IMG/VR virus record: IMGVR_UViG_3300030328_002602
Location: 4,662-24,945 of that record
DNA: 20,284 nucleotides
Strand: one strand, 5' to 3'
DNA from: a virus
Position 1 is the stretch's first letter. The number at the start of each line of letters is the position of its first letter. Below, piece after piece: positions 13,655 to 19,953 of the stretch. The position numbers and the translations under genes were made by a program. The notes beneath the pieces are model-generated. The model worked only from the letters and a program-made list of their open reading frames with translations, had not been told where the DNA came from and ran no database searches.

Positions 13655-13759
13655 AACCTAAGAGATAAGAGCTGTATCCGTGAGGGCAGCCAAGGGCTTT
13701 TTGACTACAGGTTAGACATACCTTGTCACCTTTCTTGTCCTATTTTAGTCTCTTAGGTT
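13655..13759 (+). ncRNA. Structured RNA module F
   Basis: A perfect 11-bp closing stem AACCTAAGAGA (13655-13665) with TCTCTTAGGTT (13749-13759) encloses GCTG/CAGC (13671-13674, 13687-13690), or alternatively AGCC-AAG-GGCT (13688-13698) followed by a T run. AGGT/ACCT lies around 13710-13731. It begins eight bases after module E and ends 22 nt before the next ATG. Confidence 0.6.
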
Positions 13760-13781
13760 GTATTAAAACAAGGAGACAAAA

Positions 13782-13955
13782 ATGACAATGAATATAGCAA
13801 CAGTTAAAATGGACGATAAGGGACGAATAACATTACCTTTATCGTTTCTTAAAGCAAACAACATAAGTATAGGTGGTTGGGTAATAATAAAACCTGTATA
13901 TAATGATAATAGTGCTTGTAAATTAAAATTCAAGCCTAGAAAGGAAGAAAAATGA
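13782..13955 (+). CDS. AbrB/SpoVT-like DNA-binding protein
   Basis: The 57-residue protein starts at ATG 13782 after AAGGAGACAAAA. Residues 6-31, ATVKMDDKGRITLP followed by SFLKANNISIGGWVIIKP, carry the 'D-x-x-G-R-I-t-l-P' signature of the swapped-hairpin AbrB/MazE fold, which binds DNA as a dimer. Such proteins act as transition-state regulators or antitoxins. No toxin-like partner is recognisable next to it, so a phage transcription regulator is the simpler reading. Its ATGA overlap couples it to the next gene. It lies directly after RNA modules D to F. Confidence 0.7.
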   Translation: MTMNIATVKMDDKGRITLPLSFLKANNISIGGWVIIKPVYNDNSACKLKFKPRKEEK

Positions 13956-14224
13956 GAAAGATGACTTGCGAAGAGCAAAAAAAATTCTTAAGAGTTAAGG
14001 CTGTAGAGCTTAGTTCTAGAATCACTAATGGAGATAATGAATCTATGAGACTAATGGACGATTGGTATGATACTATAAGACTATTAGAGCATTATGGAGA
14101 ACATAAAGGGTTAATTTCCCTTTGTGGGGGAGACTTACCCATGATAGAGGATTATATTAACGAAGAGTGTATCTTACTCGTTACAGAAGAAGTGTTTAGA
14201 AGAGCTAATAGAGCAATGCAGTAA
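13952..14224 (+). CDS. Hypothetical early protein
   Basis: The 90-residue, mainly helical soluble protein (TCEEQKKFLRVKAVELSSRI, MRLMDDWYDTIRLLEHYGEH, ending TEEVFRRANRAMQ) has no motif that I recognise. AAAGGAAGAAAA precedes the ATG, which overlaps the stop of the AbrB-like gene. Co-translation with a regulator may hint at a shared role, but it has no toxin features that I can identify. Confidence 0.65.
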   Translation: MRKMTCEEQKKFLRVKAVELSSRITNGDNESMRLMDDWYDTIRLLEHYGEHKGLISLCGGDLPMIEDYINEECILLVTEEVFRRANRAMQ

Positions 14225-14251
14225 AGTTTAGAACAAAAACAAGGAGAAATA

Positions 14252-14359
14252 ATGCTTTGGAAATATTGTAAACAAATAACCTGGGCAATAATCATACTCT
14301 TTTCAATTACATTTTGGTCACATGTGGTCAAATGGATAGTTTTGTGGTTTAGAGCCTAA
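14252..14359 (+). CDS. Tiny single-span membrane peptide
   Basis: The 35-residue frame starts at ATG 14252 with AAGGAG five bases before it. The product is MLWKYCKQITWAIIILFSITF, with a second hydrophobic/tryptophan-rich end (WSHVVKWIVLWFRA). It looks like one or two short membrane helices with a basic N-terminal flank. Its stop overlaps the start of another membrane peptide (TAATG). Candidates are a small holin-like or membrane-perturbing early peptide; nothing decides between these. Confidence 0.5.
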   Translation: MLWKYCKQITWAIIILFSITFWSHVVKWIVLWFRA

Positions 14360-14424
14360 TGGAAACATACATAATTTTAGTAATAATAACATTAATATTT
14401 ATTTATTTTAATTTTGTAACTTAA
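14359..14424 (+). CDS. Tiny membrane peptide, coupled to the previous one
   Basis: The 21-residue frame METYIILVIITLIFIYFNF followed by VT is almost entirely hydrophobic, a single membrane helix. The ATG overlaps the stop of the preceding peptide. No independent ribosome binding site is clear, so translation would rely on reinitiation. In DNA this AT-rich a hydrophobic short frame can arise by chance, hence the low confidence. Confidence 0.35.
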   Translation: METYIILVIITLIFIYFNFVT

Positions 14425-14432
14425 ATTAACTA

Positions 14433-14459
14433 TTGTTATTTAAATTTATGTTTTATAAT
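14433..14459 (+). promoter_or_regulatory. Candidate promoter of the recombination/replication operon
   Basis: TTGTTA (14433-14438) and a perfect TATAAT (14454-14459) are separated by 15 nt, slightly short. They lie in the 71-nt gap before the ribbon-helix-helix gene that opens the recombination operon. This is tentative because of the AT-rich background. Confidence 0.3.
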
Positions 14460-14495
14460 TTATATAGTAAACATTAACCAATATGAGAGGTAATA

Positions 14496-14660
14496 ATGGA
14501 AGATAATGAAATCAAATCAAAACAATATATCATAAAGAATATCCCACCAGATACTTGGAGGCAATTTAAAATAAAATTACTTCAAGGTGGAATGAATACT
14601 TATAACGAGTGCTTATTAAAATTAATTAATAATTACACCAACGGAAACATAAGTGTTTAA
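14496..14660 (+). CDS. Ribbon-helix-helix-type small regulator
   Basis: The 54-residue protein starts at ATG 14496 with GAGAGG upstream. Residues 11-47, a strand YIIKNIPPDTW, then RQFKIKLLQGG and MNTYNECLLKLINNY, fit the Arc/CopG ribbon-helix-helix layout: a short beta strand, helix, turn with G-G-M, then helix. These dimers bind operators. As first gene of the recombination operon, next to a candidate promoter, it could be an autoregulator. Its last codons overlap the GTG start of the nuclease gene. Confidence 0.6.
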   Translation: MEDNEIKSKQYIIKNIPPDTWRQFKIKLLQGGMNTYNECLLKLINNYTNGNISV

Positions 14661-15414
14661 CCCTATTGATATTCAAAAGGTATACGCAGACTACATAAAC
14701 ACAAAAAACGAAGAAAATAGAAATGAAAGATATGAAGGTAATGAACATTACTTTCAAGCTAGCAATTCTGGTAATTGTGCTAGAAAAATTTACTATTCTA
14801 GTGTAGAAAATGTGCAGCCTACTAATCCCCCAGACGATAGGTCCTCGAGACTTTTGAGACTTGGAACTATTGTGCATGAAGATTTACAAGCTGCCTTTAC
14901 TAATATAGTTAACTATAATAGTTATCTATTAAAAAAAGAAAAAGAAGTAAAAGAAAAAAAGTTTAAAGTGCATATGGAAGAAGAGATTCAAATCCCTGAG
15001 TTTAATGTTCGTGGATTTTATGACCTTGTTATCGAATATGATGACAAAGTTTATCTTTATGATTTCAAAACTATGGCCAGCTTTTCGTGGTCGCTAAAGT
15101 TTGGTAGAAAATATAAATCCCCTAACCAATCTGACCACCAAGAGCTGCAACTTGGTACTTATGGGTATGGTATCAAAAAACAATTTGGAACTCTTGATGG
15201 AATGTTCTTGTGTTACTACAAGAAAGACGACTCAAGAATGAAAATAATACCAGTTTCTCTTGAATATGTAGATAAAGCAAAGAGATTTTGGATGAACACT
15301 AATGAAGAGATTAAAGGTGGATTACCTATGTTTAATCTTGGCATAAGCCCTGCCAGTTCTTGGAATTGCAGGTACTGTCAATTTTATGACTATTGTAAAC
15401 CACCTTCATTTTAA
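14653..15414 (+). CDS. Cas4/RecB-like PD-(D/E)XK exonuclease with probable Fe-S cluster
   Basis: This 253-residue protein starts at a GTG that overlaps the previous stop. Nuclease motifs in order: LGTIVHE (H75, E76), RGFYDLVIEY (D124), YLYDFKTM (D137, K139), and DHQELQLGTYGYG (Q163/Q166, the RecB-family QxxxY-type motif). One cysteine (C42, in SGNCARK) precedes the domain, and three (C239, C242, C248 in CRYCQFYDYC) follow it. This is the four-Cys arrangement that holds a [4Fe-4S] cluster in Cas4, AddB and Dna2. It probably resects DNA ends for the Rad52-like annealing protein encoded next. No CRISPR genes are nearby, so a phage recombination role is preferred over a Cas4 adaptation role. Confidence 0.85.
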   Translation: MFNPIDIQKVYADYINTKNEENRNERYEGNEHYFQASNSGNCARKIYYSSVENVQPTNPPDDRSSRLLRLGTIVHEDLQAAFTNIVNYNSYLLKKEKEVKEKKFKVHMEEEIQIPEFNVRGFYDLVIEYDDKVYLYDFKTMASFSWSLKFGRKYKSPNQSDHQELQLGTYGYGIKKQFGTLDGMFLCYYKKDDSRMKIIPVSLEYVDKAKRFWMNTNEEIKGGLPMFNLGISPASSWNCRYCQFYDYCKPPSF

Positions 15415-15427
15415 TAAGGGAGGTAAA

Positions 15428-15886
15428 ATGATAAAAGAACAAGACTTGAAAAATCTTTTAGCAAAAACACCTGAAAATGAGAGGAAATACAGAGTTGGCA
15501 ATACTTTTATGCATAATAATGTAAAAGTGGCTAATATGCTGTGTTATGTTGATGCTAGATATGTACAAGACAAACTCGATGAAGTTATCGGTGTAGGTAA
15601 TTGGGCTTCAGATTTTTTAGAAATAAAAGGAAATCTATTTTGTCGAATCACTATCACATTCTTAAGAGATGATGGAGAGGTTGGAATCATATCAAAAATG
15701 GATTGCGGAACTGAGTCTAATGTTGAGAAACAAAAAGGCGAAGCAAGTGATGCATTTAAGAGAGCAGCAGTTCAGTTTGGTATAGGAAGAGACTTATATA
15801 GTCTTGATAATAGTAAGTATAGAGCTGAAATGACTGAATACAATGGAAAATGGTATCCACCTAAAAACTGGAAACCAGCAAAGTAA
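15428..15886 (+). CDS. Rad52-family single-strand annealing protein
   Basis: The start at 15428 is set by GGGAGG just upstream. The 152-residue product has the Rad52/Rad22 core: NMLCYVDARYVQDKLDEVIG at about 36-55, ITFLRDDGEVGIISKMDCG at about 76-94, and the signature KGEASDAFKRAAVQFGIGRD at 103-122, followed by LYSL. Such proteins form rings that coat single-stranded DNA and anneal complementary strands without ATP. It pairs naturally with the upstream exonuclease and the downstream SSB, giving a phage double-strand-break annealing system. It is shorter than eukaryotic Rad52 and consists of the annealing domain only, as usual for phage versions. Confidence 0.88.
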   Translation: MIKEQDLKNLLAKTPENERKYRVGNTFMHNNVKVANMLCYVDARYVQDKLDEVIGVGNWASDFLEIKGNLFCRITITFLRDDGEVGIISKMDCGTESNVEKQKGEASDAFKRAAVQFGIGRDLYSLDNSKYRAEMTEYNGKWYPPKNWKPAK

Positions 15887-15899
15887 ACAAGGAGCAAAC

Positions 15900-16529
15900 A
15901 TGACAAACGATATAGATAATGTATTTGACAGCTCTACAGAGACTAGTTTTTTCTCTGAAGGTTCGTCAAGTAAAAAAGAAAACACATTCATACCTGCTGT
16001 ACCTGGTATATATGTTGGACACGTAGTTGAAGTTAAATCTAATGTGTACGATATAAAAGGTGGTCAATACAAGGCTAGGATTTACAATGTATATGTAGAA
16101 CTATCGAAAGAAAACGAAGGTAGTAAATATGAAGTTAAAGGTAAAGAAGTCGATGGTAAAGAATATGTTGGGAGAAGATTAAGGTCTGACGGTATTTTTA
16201 GATATTTAGAGCCAGGACCTAACGATTCTTTTCAAGGTAGACAAGATATGAACTTGGGTTATCTTAAAACTTGTGAAGCACTAGGCATTGAGTGTAAAGA
16301 AGTTGAAAAAGAGATAGATGGGAAGAAAACTATAGTCAAACAATTACCAACTATTAATGAGGAAGATATATTAGGTAAGGCTGTTTCAGTTACTACTAAA
16401 TATGGGAGACCTTATACAAATAGTAAAGGGTACGAAACTACACCTTTAATCATTAAATATTTTAATGAATGGAAAGATGGTAAAGATAAGACAATTGAAA
16501 AAGCTAACTTGGATGATATACCATTTTAG
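15900..16529 (+). CDS. Single-stranded DNA-binding protein
   Basis: The start at 15900 follows AAGGAG closely and avoids the in-frame extension into the previous gene. The 209-residue protein begins with a disordered Ser-rich segment. A beta-rich body follows (VPGIYVGHVVEVKSNVYD, YKARIYNVYVELSKEN, VGRRLRSDGIFRYL) compatible with an OB fold. It ends with a charged linker and NLDDIPF, the classic SSB C-terminal tip that recruits replication and repair proteins. The order exonuclease, annealing protein, SSB is typical of phage recombination modules. The body itself does not closely match classical SSB, so it may belong to a divergent phage group. Confidence 0.75.
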   Translation: MTNDIDNVFDSSTETSFFSEGSSSKKENTFIPAVPGIYVGHVVEVKSNVYDIKGGQYKARIYNVYVELSKENEGSKYEVKGKEVDGKEYVGRRLRSDGIFRYLEPGPNDSFQGRQDMNLGYLKTCEALGIECKEVEKEIDGKKTIVKQLPTINEEDILGKAVSVTTKYGRPYTNSKGYETTPLIIKYFNEWKDGKDKTIEKANLDDIPF

Positions 16530-16539
16530 TAAAAACTTT

Positions 16540-16615
16540 AGGCAGTCACTCACGTTCCGAATGTCCTACCTTTGCGACACTTCGCAACTATCTTAACCGA
16601 TGTGGGTGGCTGTCT
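16540..16615 (+). ncRNA. Structured RNA module G
   Basis: A 14-bp closing stem pairs AGGCAGTCACTCAC (16540-16553) with GTGGGTGGCTGTCT (16602-16615). Three of the pairs are G-U or U-G, which would be mismatches in RNA from the other strand, so plus-strand RNA is indicated. Inside is TTGCGA-CACT-TCGCAA (16572-16587), a perfect 6-bp hairpin. It fills the gap between the SSB gene and the next small gene and stops 11 nt before that gene's ribosome binding site. Confidence 0.65.
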
Positions 16616-16636
16616 TAACTTAAATAAGGAGAATAT

Positions 16637-16846
16637 ATGGGTAGAGCTATAGATATGGAAAACAGCATTGAAAAGCAAGAAAGAAGGATTTGGAAACTTG
16701 AGGGTGCTGTAGATGAAATGATACAATTACTTGAAAATCTTAGAATTAATGTTGAGAAAATAAGTAAACAACAAAAACAAAGGAGTGAAGATGTCAAAAA
16801 AAGTTCCAACAAAAAAAGAACTTCATCAAATAGTAACGGAAAATAG
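16637..16846 (+). CDS. Small coiled-coil protein
   Basis: The 69-residue protein has AAGGAG five bases before the ATG. IEKQERRIWKLEGAVDEMIQ continuing to LLENLRINVEKISKQ is a long amphipathic helix, probably a coiled coil. A basic/polar tail follows (KKSSNKKRTSSNSNGK). The role is unknown. It overlaps the next gene by 56 nt in another frame, which is unusually long for this phage. Confidence 0.6.
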   Translation: MGRAIDMENSIEKQERRIWKLEGAVDEMIQLLENLRINVEKISKQQKQRSEDVKKSSNKKRTSSNSNGK

Positions 16847-17054
16847 GCAAGCTATTAATATTTCGTTTAAAGCAATAGAAGAAATAAAAAACTATGCAAA
16901 CGGTATTGATAGACTAGTTGACTGGTACGTAGAATATAAAGAGGACATAGATGGTTTTAAGCAATTTATCAAAGAAAATAAAGTACAAAAAAATGCAGAC
17001 GGAACTGAGGACGGTATACTTAATAAACAAGAAGACCTTTCTGAGTCAAAGTGA
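16791..17054 (+). CDS. Hypothetical helical protein
   Basis: The ATG at 16791 is chosen over the GTG at 16785 because AGGAG stands five bases before it. The 87-residue product (SKKVPTKKELHQIVTENRQA, ISFKAIEEIKNYANGIDRL, VDWYVEYKEDIDGFKQFI) is helical and charged. No motif is recognised. It lies between the SSB and helicase genes. Confidence 0.6.
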   Translation: MSKKVPTKKELHQIVTENRQAINISFKAIEEIKNYANGIDRLVDWYVEYKEDIDGFKQFIKENKVQKNADGTEDGILNKQEDLSESK

Positions 17055-17106
17055 AGCAAAGAAGTATCAAAGAAGTCTAAGCAACTATAAGAAAATAGAG
17101 GAAAAG

Positions 17107-17307
17107 ATGGTTAAAGACCTACAACAGATAATAGAAAAACTGTTATTAAATAATAACTGGGGTCTATACTTTAAAACAAGCCCTCTTGAGCATTTACCTT
17201 CGCAAGGAGACCAACATATTTATCAAGTAAATAATGTTAGTGTAGAAGAAATGAATGCAGCAATCGTGAAGATTGTACAAGAGAACTTGCAAGAAGACAT
17301 AGACTAA
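17107..17307 (+). CDS. Small hypothetical protein upstream of helicase
   Basis: The start at 17107 has GAGG six bases upstream. An open frame continues 156 nt further upstream through the previous gene, but without a comparable signal. The 66-residue product (MVKDLQQIIEKLLLNNNWGL, TSPLEHLPSQGDQHIYQVNN, ending EEMNAAIVKIVQENLQEDID) has no recognised family. Position suggests a replication-related role, which is inference. Confidence 0.5.
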   Translation: MVKDLQQIIEKLLLNNNWGLYFKTSPLEHLPSQGDQHIYQVNNVSVEEMNAAIVKIVQENLQEDID

Positions 17308-17336
17308 ATCTCGGACAGGAGAAAGGAGCATGTACA

Positions 17337-18677
17337 ATGGAGGAATTACCTTATAGTAAGGTAACTGAGGATATTATTCTCGGAAATGTGATAGAGTATG
17401 AAGATGCATACGATTTAGCTGCTCCCTATTTAAGAGGGGGAGAGGTATTCTATCAAGAAGAAGCTAAAATGCTTTGGGACAAAATAACTGAACTTAAAAA
17501 GAATAAAGTGCCTATAGATATGGTTACTGTAAATAATTCGTTAAGCAATGAGGATATATTAATGGGTTTAAATAGTTATTATGTTGTTGAGTGTTCAACT
17601 AACGCTACAACTTGTGAAATGACAAAAACATATGCTCATCAAGTGTATGAAAAATATCTATTAAGGCAACTTGTAGAAAAAGCTACAGAGATTAAAGATG
17701 AGGCTTCTAAGAACAAATCGTCCGCACACGATACCCTCCTAGAGACCCATTCCCTTCTTGGAAGCCTTATCGAAATAAGACCATCACAAAATTTTAGTAT
17801 AACAGATTCTTTAGACTCTGCAATATCAGATATTAGTTCTAGAGAATCAAACTTAATATCAACTGGATATGAAAATGTAGATAGATTCGCAGGCGGATTA
17901 ACCCGTGGCGAAGTGAGTATCATTGGAGGAAGGCCTGGACATGGAAAAACTACGTATATGCTCAACCTCCTGTCGAGAATGCTTGATAACGGTTACCGTG
18001 TCATGCTATTTAATAGAGAGCTTCCTAATGTCGAGGTCATGAAAAAGTTAATCTGCCTTGAATCTAACAGCCTATCGTATTCAATGATAAGAAAGGGTAT
18101 TTATGATGACCGTAATCTTGCAGAACTGGAGAGAGTTCGTGAAGTTATTAGTAAAAAGTATTCTAAAGACAACTTCGTTATGTTTGATAACCTTAGGGAC
18201 TTTGCTTCTTCGTCTATCGAGGTCAAAAAGTTTAAACCAGATATAATATTTGATGACTATATTCAGCTTATAGCTTTAGAGTCTAAGTTGGATAGAAGAT
18301 TTCAAATAGAAAAATTAGTTAATGATTATAAGTGGATGGCTAAAGAGCAAAAGGCGGCCATCGTTCTTGCTTCTCAGCTAAACAGAAATGTGGAATATCG
18401 TGGTAATGGAGGAAGACCTCAATTGTCAGACTTAGCAGAAAGTGGAGCAATAGAACAAGTTGCAGAAAATGTATTATTTGTATATTACGAATACAAAGTT
18501 AATCCTAAAACTGATTTAGGAAGAAACATAATTACCTTATGCGCTAGAAAGGTTAGATACGGACAAACTGGAGATATTCATCTAGGATATAAAGGAGATA
18601 AATGTAAGGTATATAACAATGAGCAAGAAGCAGAACAAGAAGAACAAATCCAAAAATCAATACTCCCATTTGACTAA
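17337..18677 (+). CDS. dnaB: Replicative DnaB-type DNA helicase
   Basis: This 446-residue protein has an N-terminal helical domain (about 1-145). A RecA-like helicase core follows: Walker A GRPGHGKTT at 198-206, the catalytic glutamate in FNRELP (E228), Walker B IIFDDYIQL at 303-311, the ASQLNR motif at 345-350, and a DnaB-like end (NIITLCARKVRYGQTGDIHL at about 397-416). It should form a hexamer that unwinds DNA at the phage replication fork. No primase or DNA polymerase is seen in this window. AAAGGAG lies eight bases before the ATG. The last 59 nt overlap the resolvase gene. Confidence 0.9.
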   Translation: MEELPYSKVTEDIILGNVIEYEDAYDLAAPYLRGGEVFYQEEAKMLWDKITELKKNKVPIDMVTVNNSLSNEDILMGLNSYYVVECSTNATTCEMTKTYAHQVYEKYLLRQLVEKATEIKDEASKNKSSAHDTLLETHSLLGSLIEIRPSQNFSITDSLDSAISDISSRESNLISTGYENVDRFAGGLTRGEVSIIGGRPGHGKTTYMLNLLSRMLDNGYRVMLFNRELPNVEVMKKLICLESNSLSYSMIRKGIYDDRNLAELERVREVISKKYSKDNFVMFDNLRDFASSSIEVKKFKPDIIFDDYIQLIALESKLDRRFQIEKLVNDYKWMAKEQKAAIVLASQLNRNVEYRGNGGRPQLSDLAESGAIEQVAENVLFVYYEYKVNPKTDLGRNIITLCARKVRYGQTGDIHLGYKGDKCKVYNNEQEAEQEEQIQKSILPFD

Positions 18678-19128
18678 ATTTATAGGGATTGACCCAGGGA
18701 AGTCAGGTGGTATTGCTTTAATTTCTGATGAAGGTATAGAAGCGATTAAGTGTCCTAAAGAACCTTCCGAAATGGCTGTATTTTTTGAATATTTTTTAGG
18801 AGATACAGCACCAAATAATGTTGGTATTTTAATTGAAAGAGTTTGGGCTAGACCAACTAATGGTTCTAGGCATGCATTTGCTTATGGATTTAATTATGGT
18901 TTATGGTTTGGTATTATATCAAGAAAAAATATAGAAGTTCATACTACAATACCTACAAAATGGATTCAATATTATAATTGCCCTAAAGGTATAGAGTATA
19001 ATGATAGAAAGAAATGGTTAAAACAAAAAGCGATAGACTTGTATCCTGAAATTAAGAGGGTAACATTGGCTACTGCTGATGCTATACTTATAGCCCGTTT
19101 TGCAAAAGAAGAATTTTTTAACAAATAA
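18619..19128 (+). CDS. RuvC-like Holliday junction resolvase
   Basis: This 169-residue protein has a lysine-rich N-terminal extension (SKKQNKKNKSKNQ). It then has the RNase H/RuvC nuclease motifs: FIGIDPGKSGGIAL with D25, ILIERVWARP with E73, and LATADAILIARFA with D154. These acidic residues bind the two metals for strand cleavage. It would resolve recombination intermediates or replication branches before packaging. The start lies inside the helicase gene (59-nt overlap, different frame). A downstream start near the RuvC core would lose only the basic extension, so the exact start is uncertain. Confidence 0.85.
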   Translation: MSKKQNKKNKSKNQYSHLTKFIGIDPGKSGGIALISDEGIEAIKCPKEPSEMAVFFEYFLGDTAPNNVGILIERVWARPTNGSRHAFAYGFNYGLWFGIISRKNIEVHTTIPTKWIQYYNCPKGIEYNDRKKWLKQKAIDLYPEIKRVTLATADAILIARFAKEEFFNK

Positions 19129-19142
19129 CAAAAGGAGTAATA

Positions 19143-19283
19143 ATGGAATTACAAGAAAAACTAGATAACTTAATTAAACAAAAAGAACAATTAGAGGCTG
19201 CGTTTCTTAAAACTGTTGGTGCTATTGAAATGATGCAAGCATTGATTAGTGAGAAAGAAAAGCCAAAGAAAAAGGGGAAATAA
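19143..19283 (+). CDS. Small coiled-coil-like hypothetical protein
   Basis: The 46-residue frame starts at ATG 19143 with AAAGGAG upstream. It encodes MELQEKLDNLIKQKEQLEAA, FLKTVGAIEMMQALISEKEK and a lysine-rich tail, a single amphipathic helix. Its TAA overlaps the next ATG (TAATG). The role is unknown. Confidence 0.55.
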   Translation: MELQEKLDNLIKQKEQLEAAFLKTVGAIEMMQALISEKEKPKKKGK

Positions 19284-19501
19284 TGGGAAGAAATAAAGTG
19301 CTAATCGATTTACATAGTGGTGGCGACTCTATGCCATCAGGGAGAAAGGGTGTTATTGTCTTTTATAAAGAGCTAATATCTGTATGTAAGAGAAATAAAA
19401 ACAGAACTACCCTTTACGGAAATGTAATTGATGATAAATTTATAGAATGTCTTAAAAATAGACTTAAACAATTAGAAATGAAATTTGTTTGCTTACCTTA
19501 A
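19283..19501 (+). CDS. Small basic hypothetical protein
   Basis: The 72-residue protein (MGRNKVLIDLHSGGDSMPSG, GVIVFYKELISVCKRNKNR, ending QLEMKFVCLP) starts at an ATG overlapping the previous stop, with AAAGGGGAAA as a likely ribosome binding site. No motif is recognised. Position between the resolvase and another nuclease suggests a DNA-metabolism context. Confidence 0.6.
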   Translation: MGRNKVLIDLHSGGDSMPSGRKGVIVFYKELISVCKRNKNRTTLYGNVIDDKFIECLKNRLKQLEMKFVCLP

Positions 19502-19557
19502 AACACATATATGATGTATTCGGAGGGAAATTAAGCAGATATGAGAAAGGAGTATTA

Positions 19558-19953
19558 GTGCCATTAACAGAAGGGTATTGCAAAGAGTTTGACCTTGATT
19601 TAAAATTTGGTAAGATGGGAGAGGAATTTGTTCAAGGTGTCTTAGAAGGAGATTCTAAGATAGAAGTTAAAACTGAAAGAGATAAATGGAAAGAGACTGG
19701 GAATTTAGCTATTGAAATTAGATATAATGGTAAGCCTTCTGGTCTATCGACAACTGGAGCATCTGCTTGGATACATTTACTTTCTTATAAAGATGATATA
19801 GTTGGTGGTTTTATCTTGAATGTAAAGAAACTTAAGGAAAGAGTTAAGGAATTAAACGAGCAAGAAAAAGTTAAGATAGTTATGGGTGGAGATGATAAAA
19901 TGTCTCAACTAGTTTTAGTCCCTATTAAAGAAGTATTTGATTTAGTAAAATAG
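19558..19953 (+). CDS. PD-(D/E)XK-type phage endonuclease
   Basis: The start is taken as GTG 19558 because AAGGAG stands six bases before it; the open frame continues to a TTG at 19489 inside the preceding gene. The 131-residue product contains GEEFVQGVLEGD, then SKIEVKTERDKWKETGNLAIEI and PSGLSTTGASAWIHLL. The first-motif Glu and the IEVK (E-x-K) core are the restriction-endonuclease-like catalytic pattern. The W-K-x-T-G-N and S-G-L-x-T-T-x-A-x-x-W segments recur in small phage nucleases of this fold. It could be a debranching enzyme, a second junction enzyme or a host-DNA degrader. Confidence 0.7.
   Translation: MPLTEGYCKEFDLDLKFGKMGEEFVQGVLEGDSKIEVKTERDKWKETGNLAIEIRYNGKPSGLSTTGASAWIHLLSYKDDIVGGFILNVKKLKERVKELNEQEKVKIVMGGDDKMSQLVLVPIKEVFDLVK

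Noticed and set aside
13688-13702. Intrinsic terminator AGCC-AAG-GGCT plus T run inside module F
   Set aside because: The stem is only four pairs and competes with the GCTG/CAGC stem; the 11-bp closing stem explains the region better.
14653-15414. CRISPR-associated Cas4 with a CRISPR system
   Set aside because: No repeat-spacer array and no other cas genes are present; the neighbours are recombination genes.
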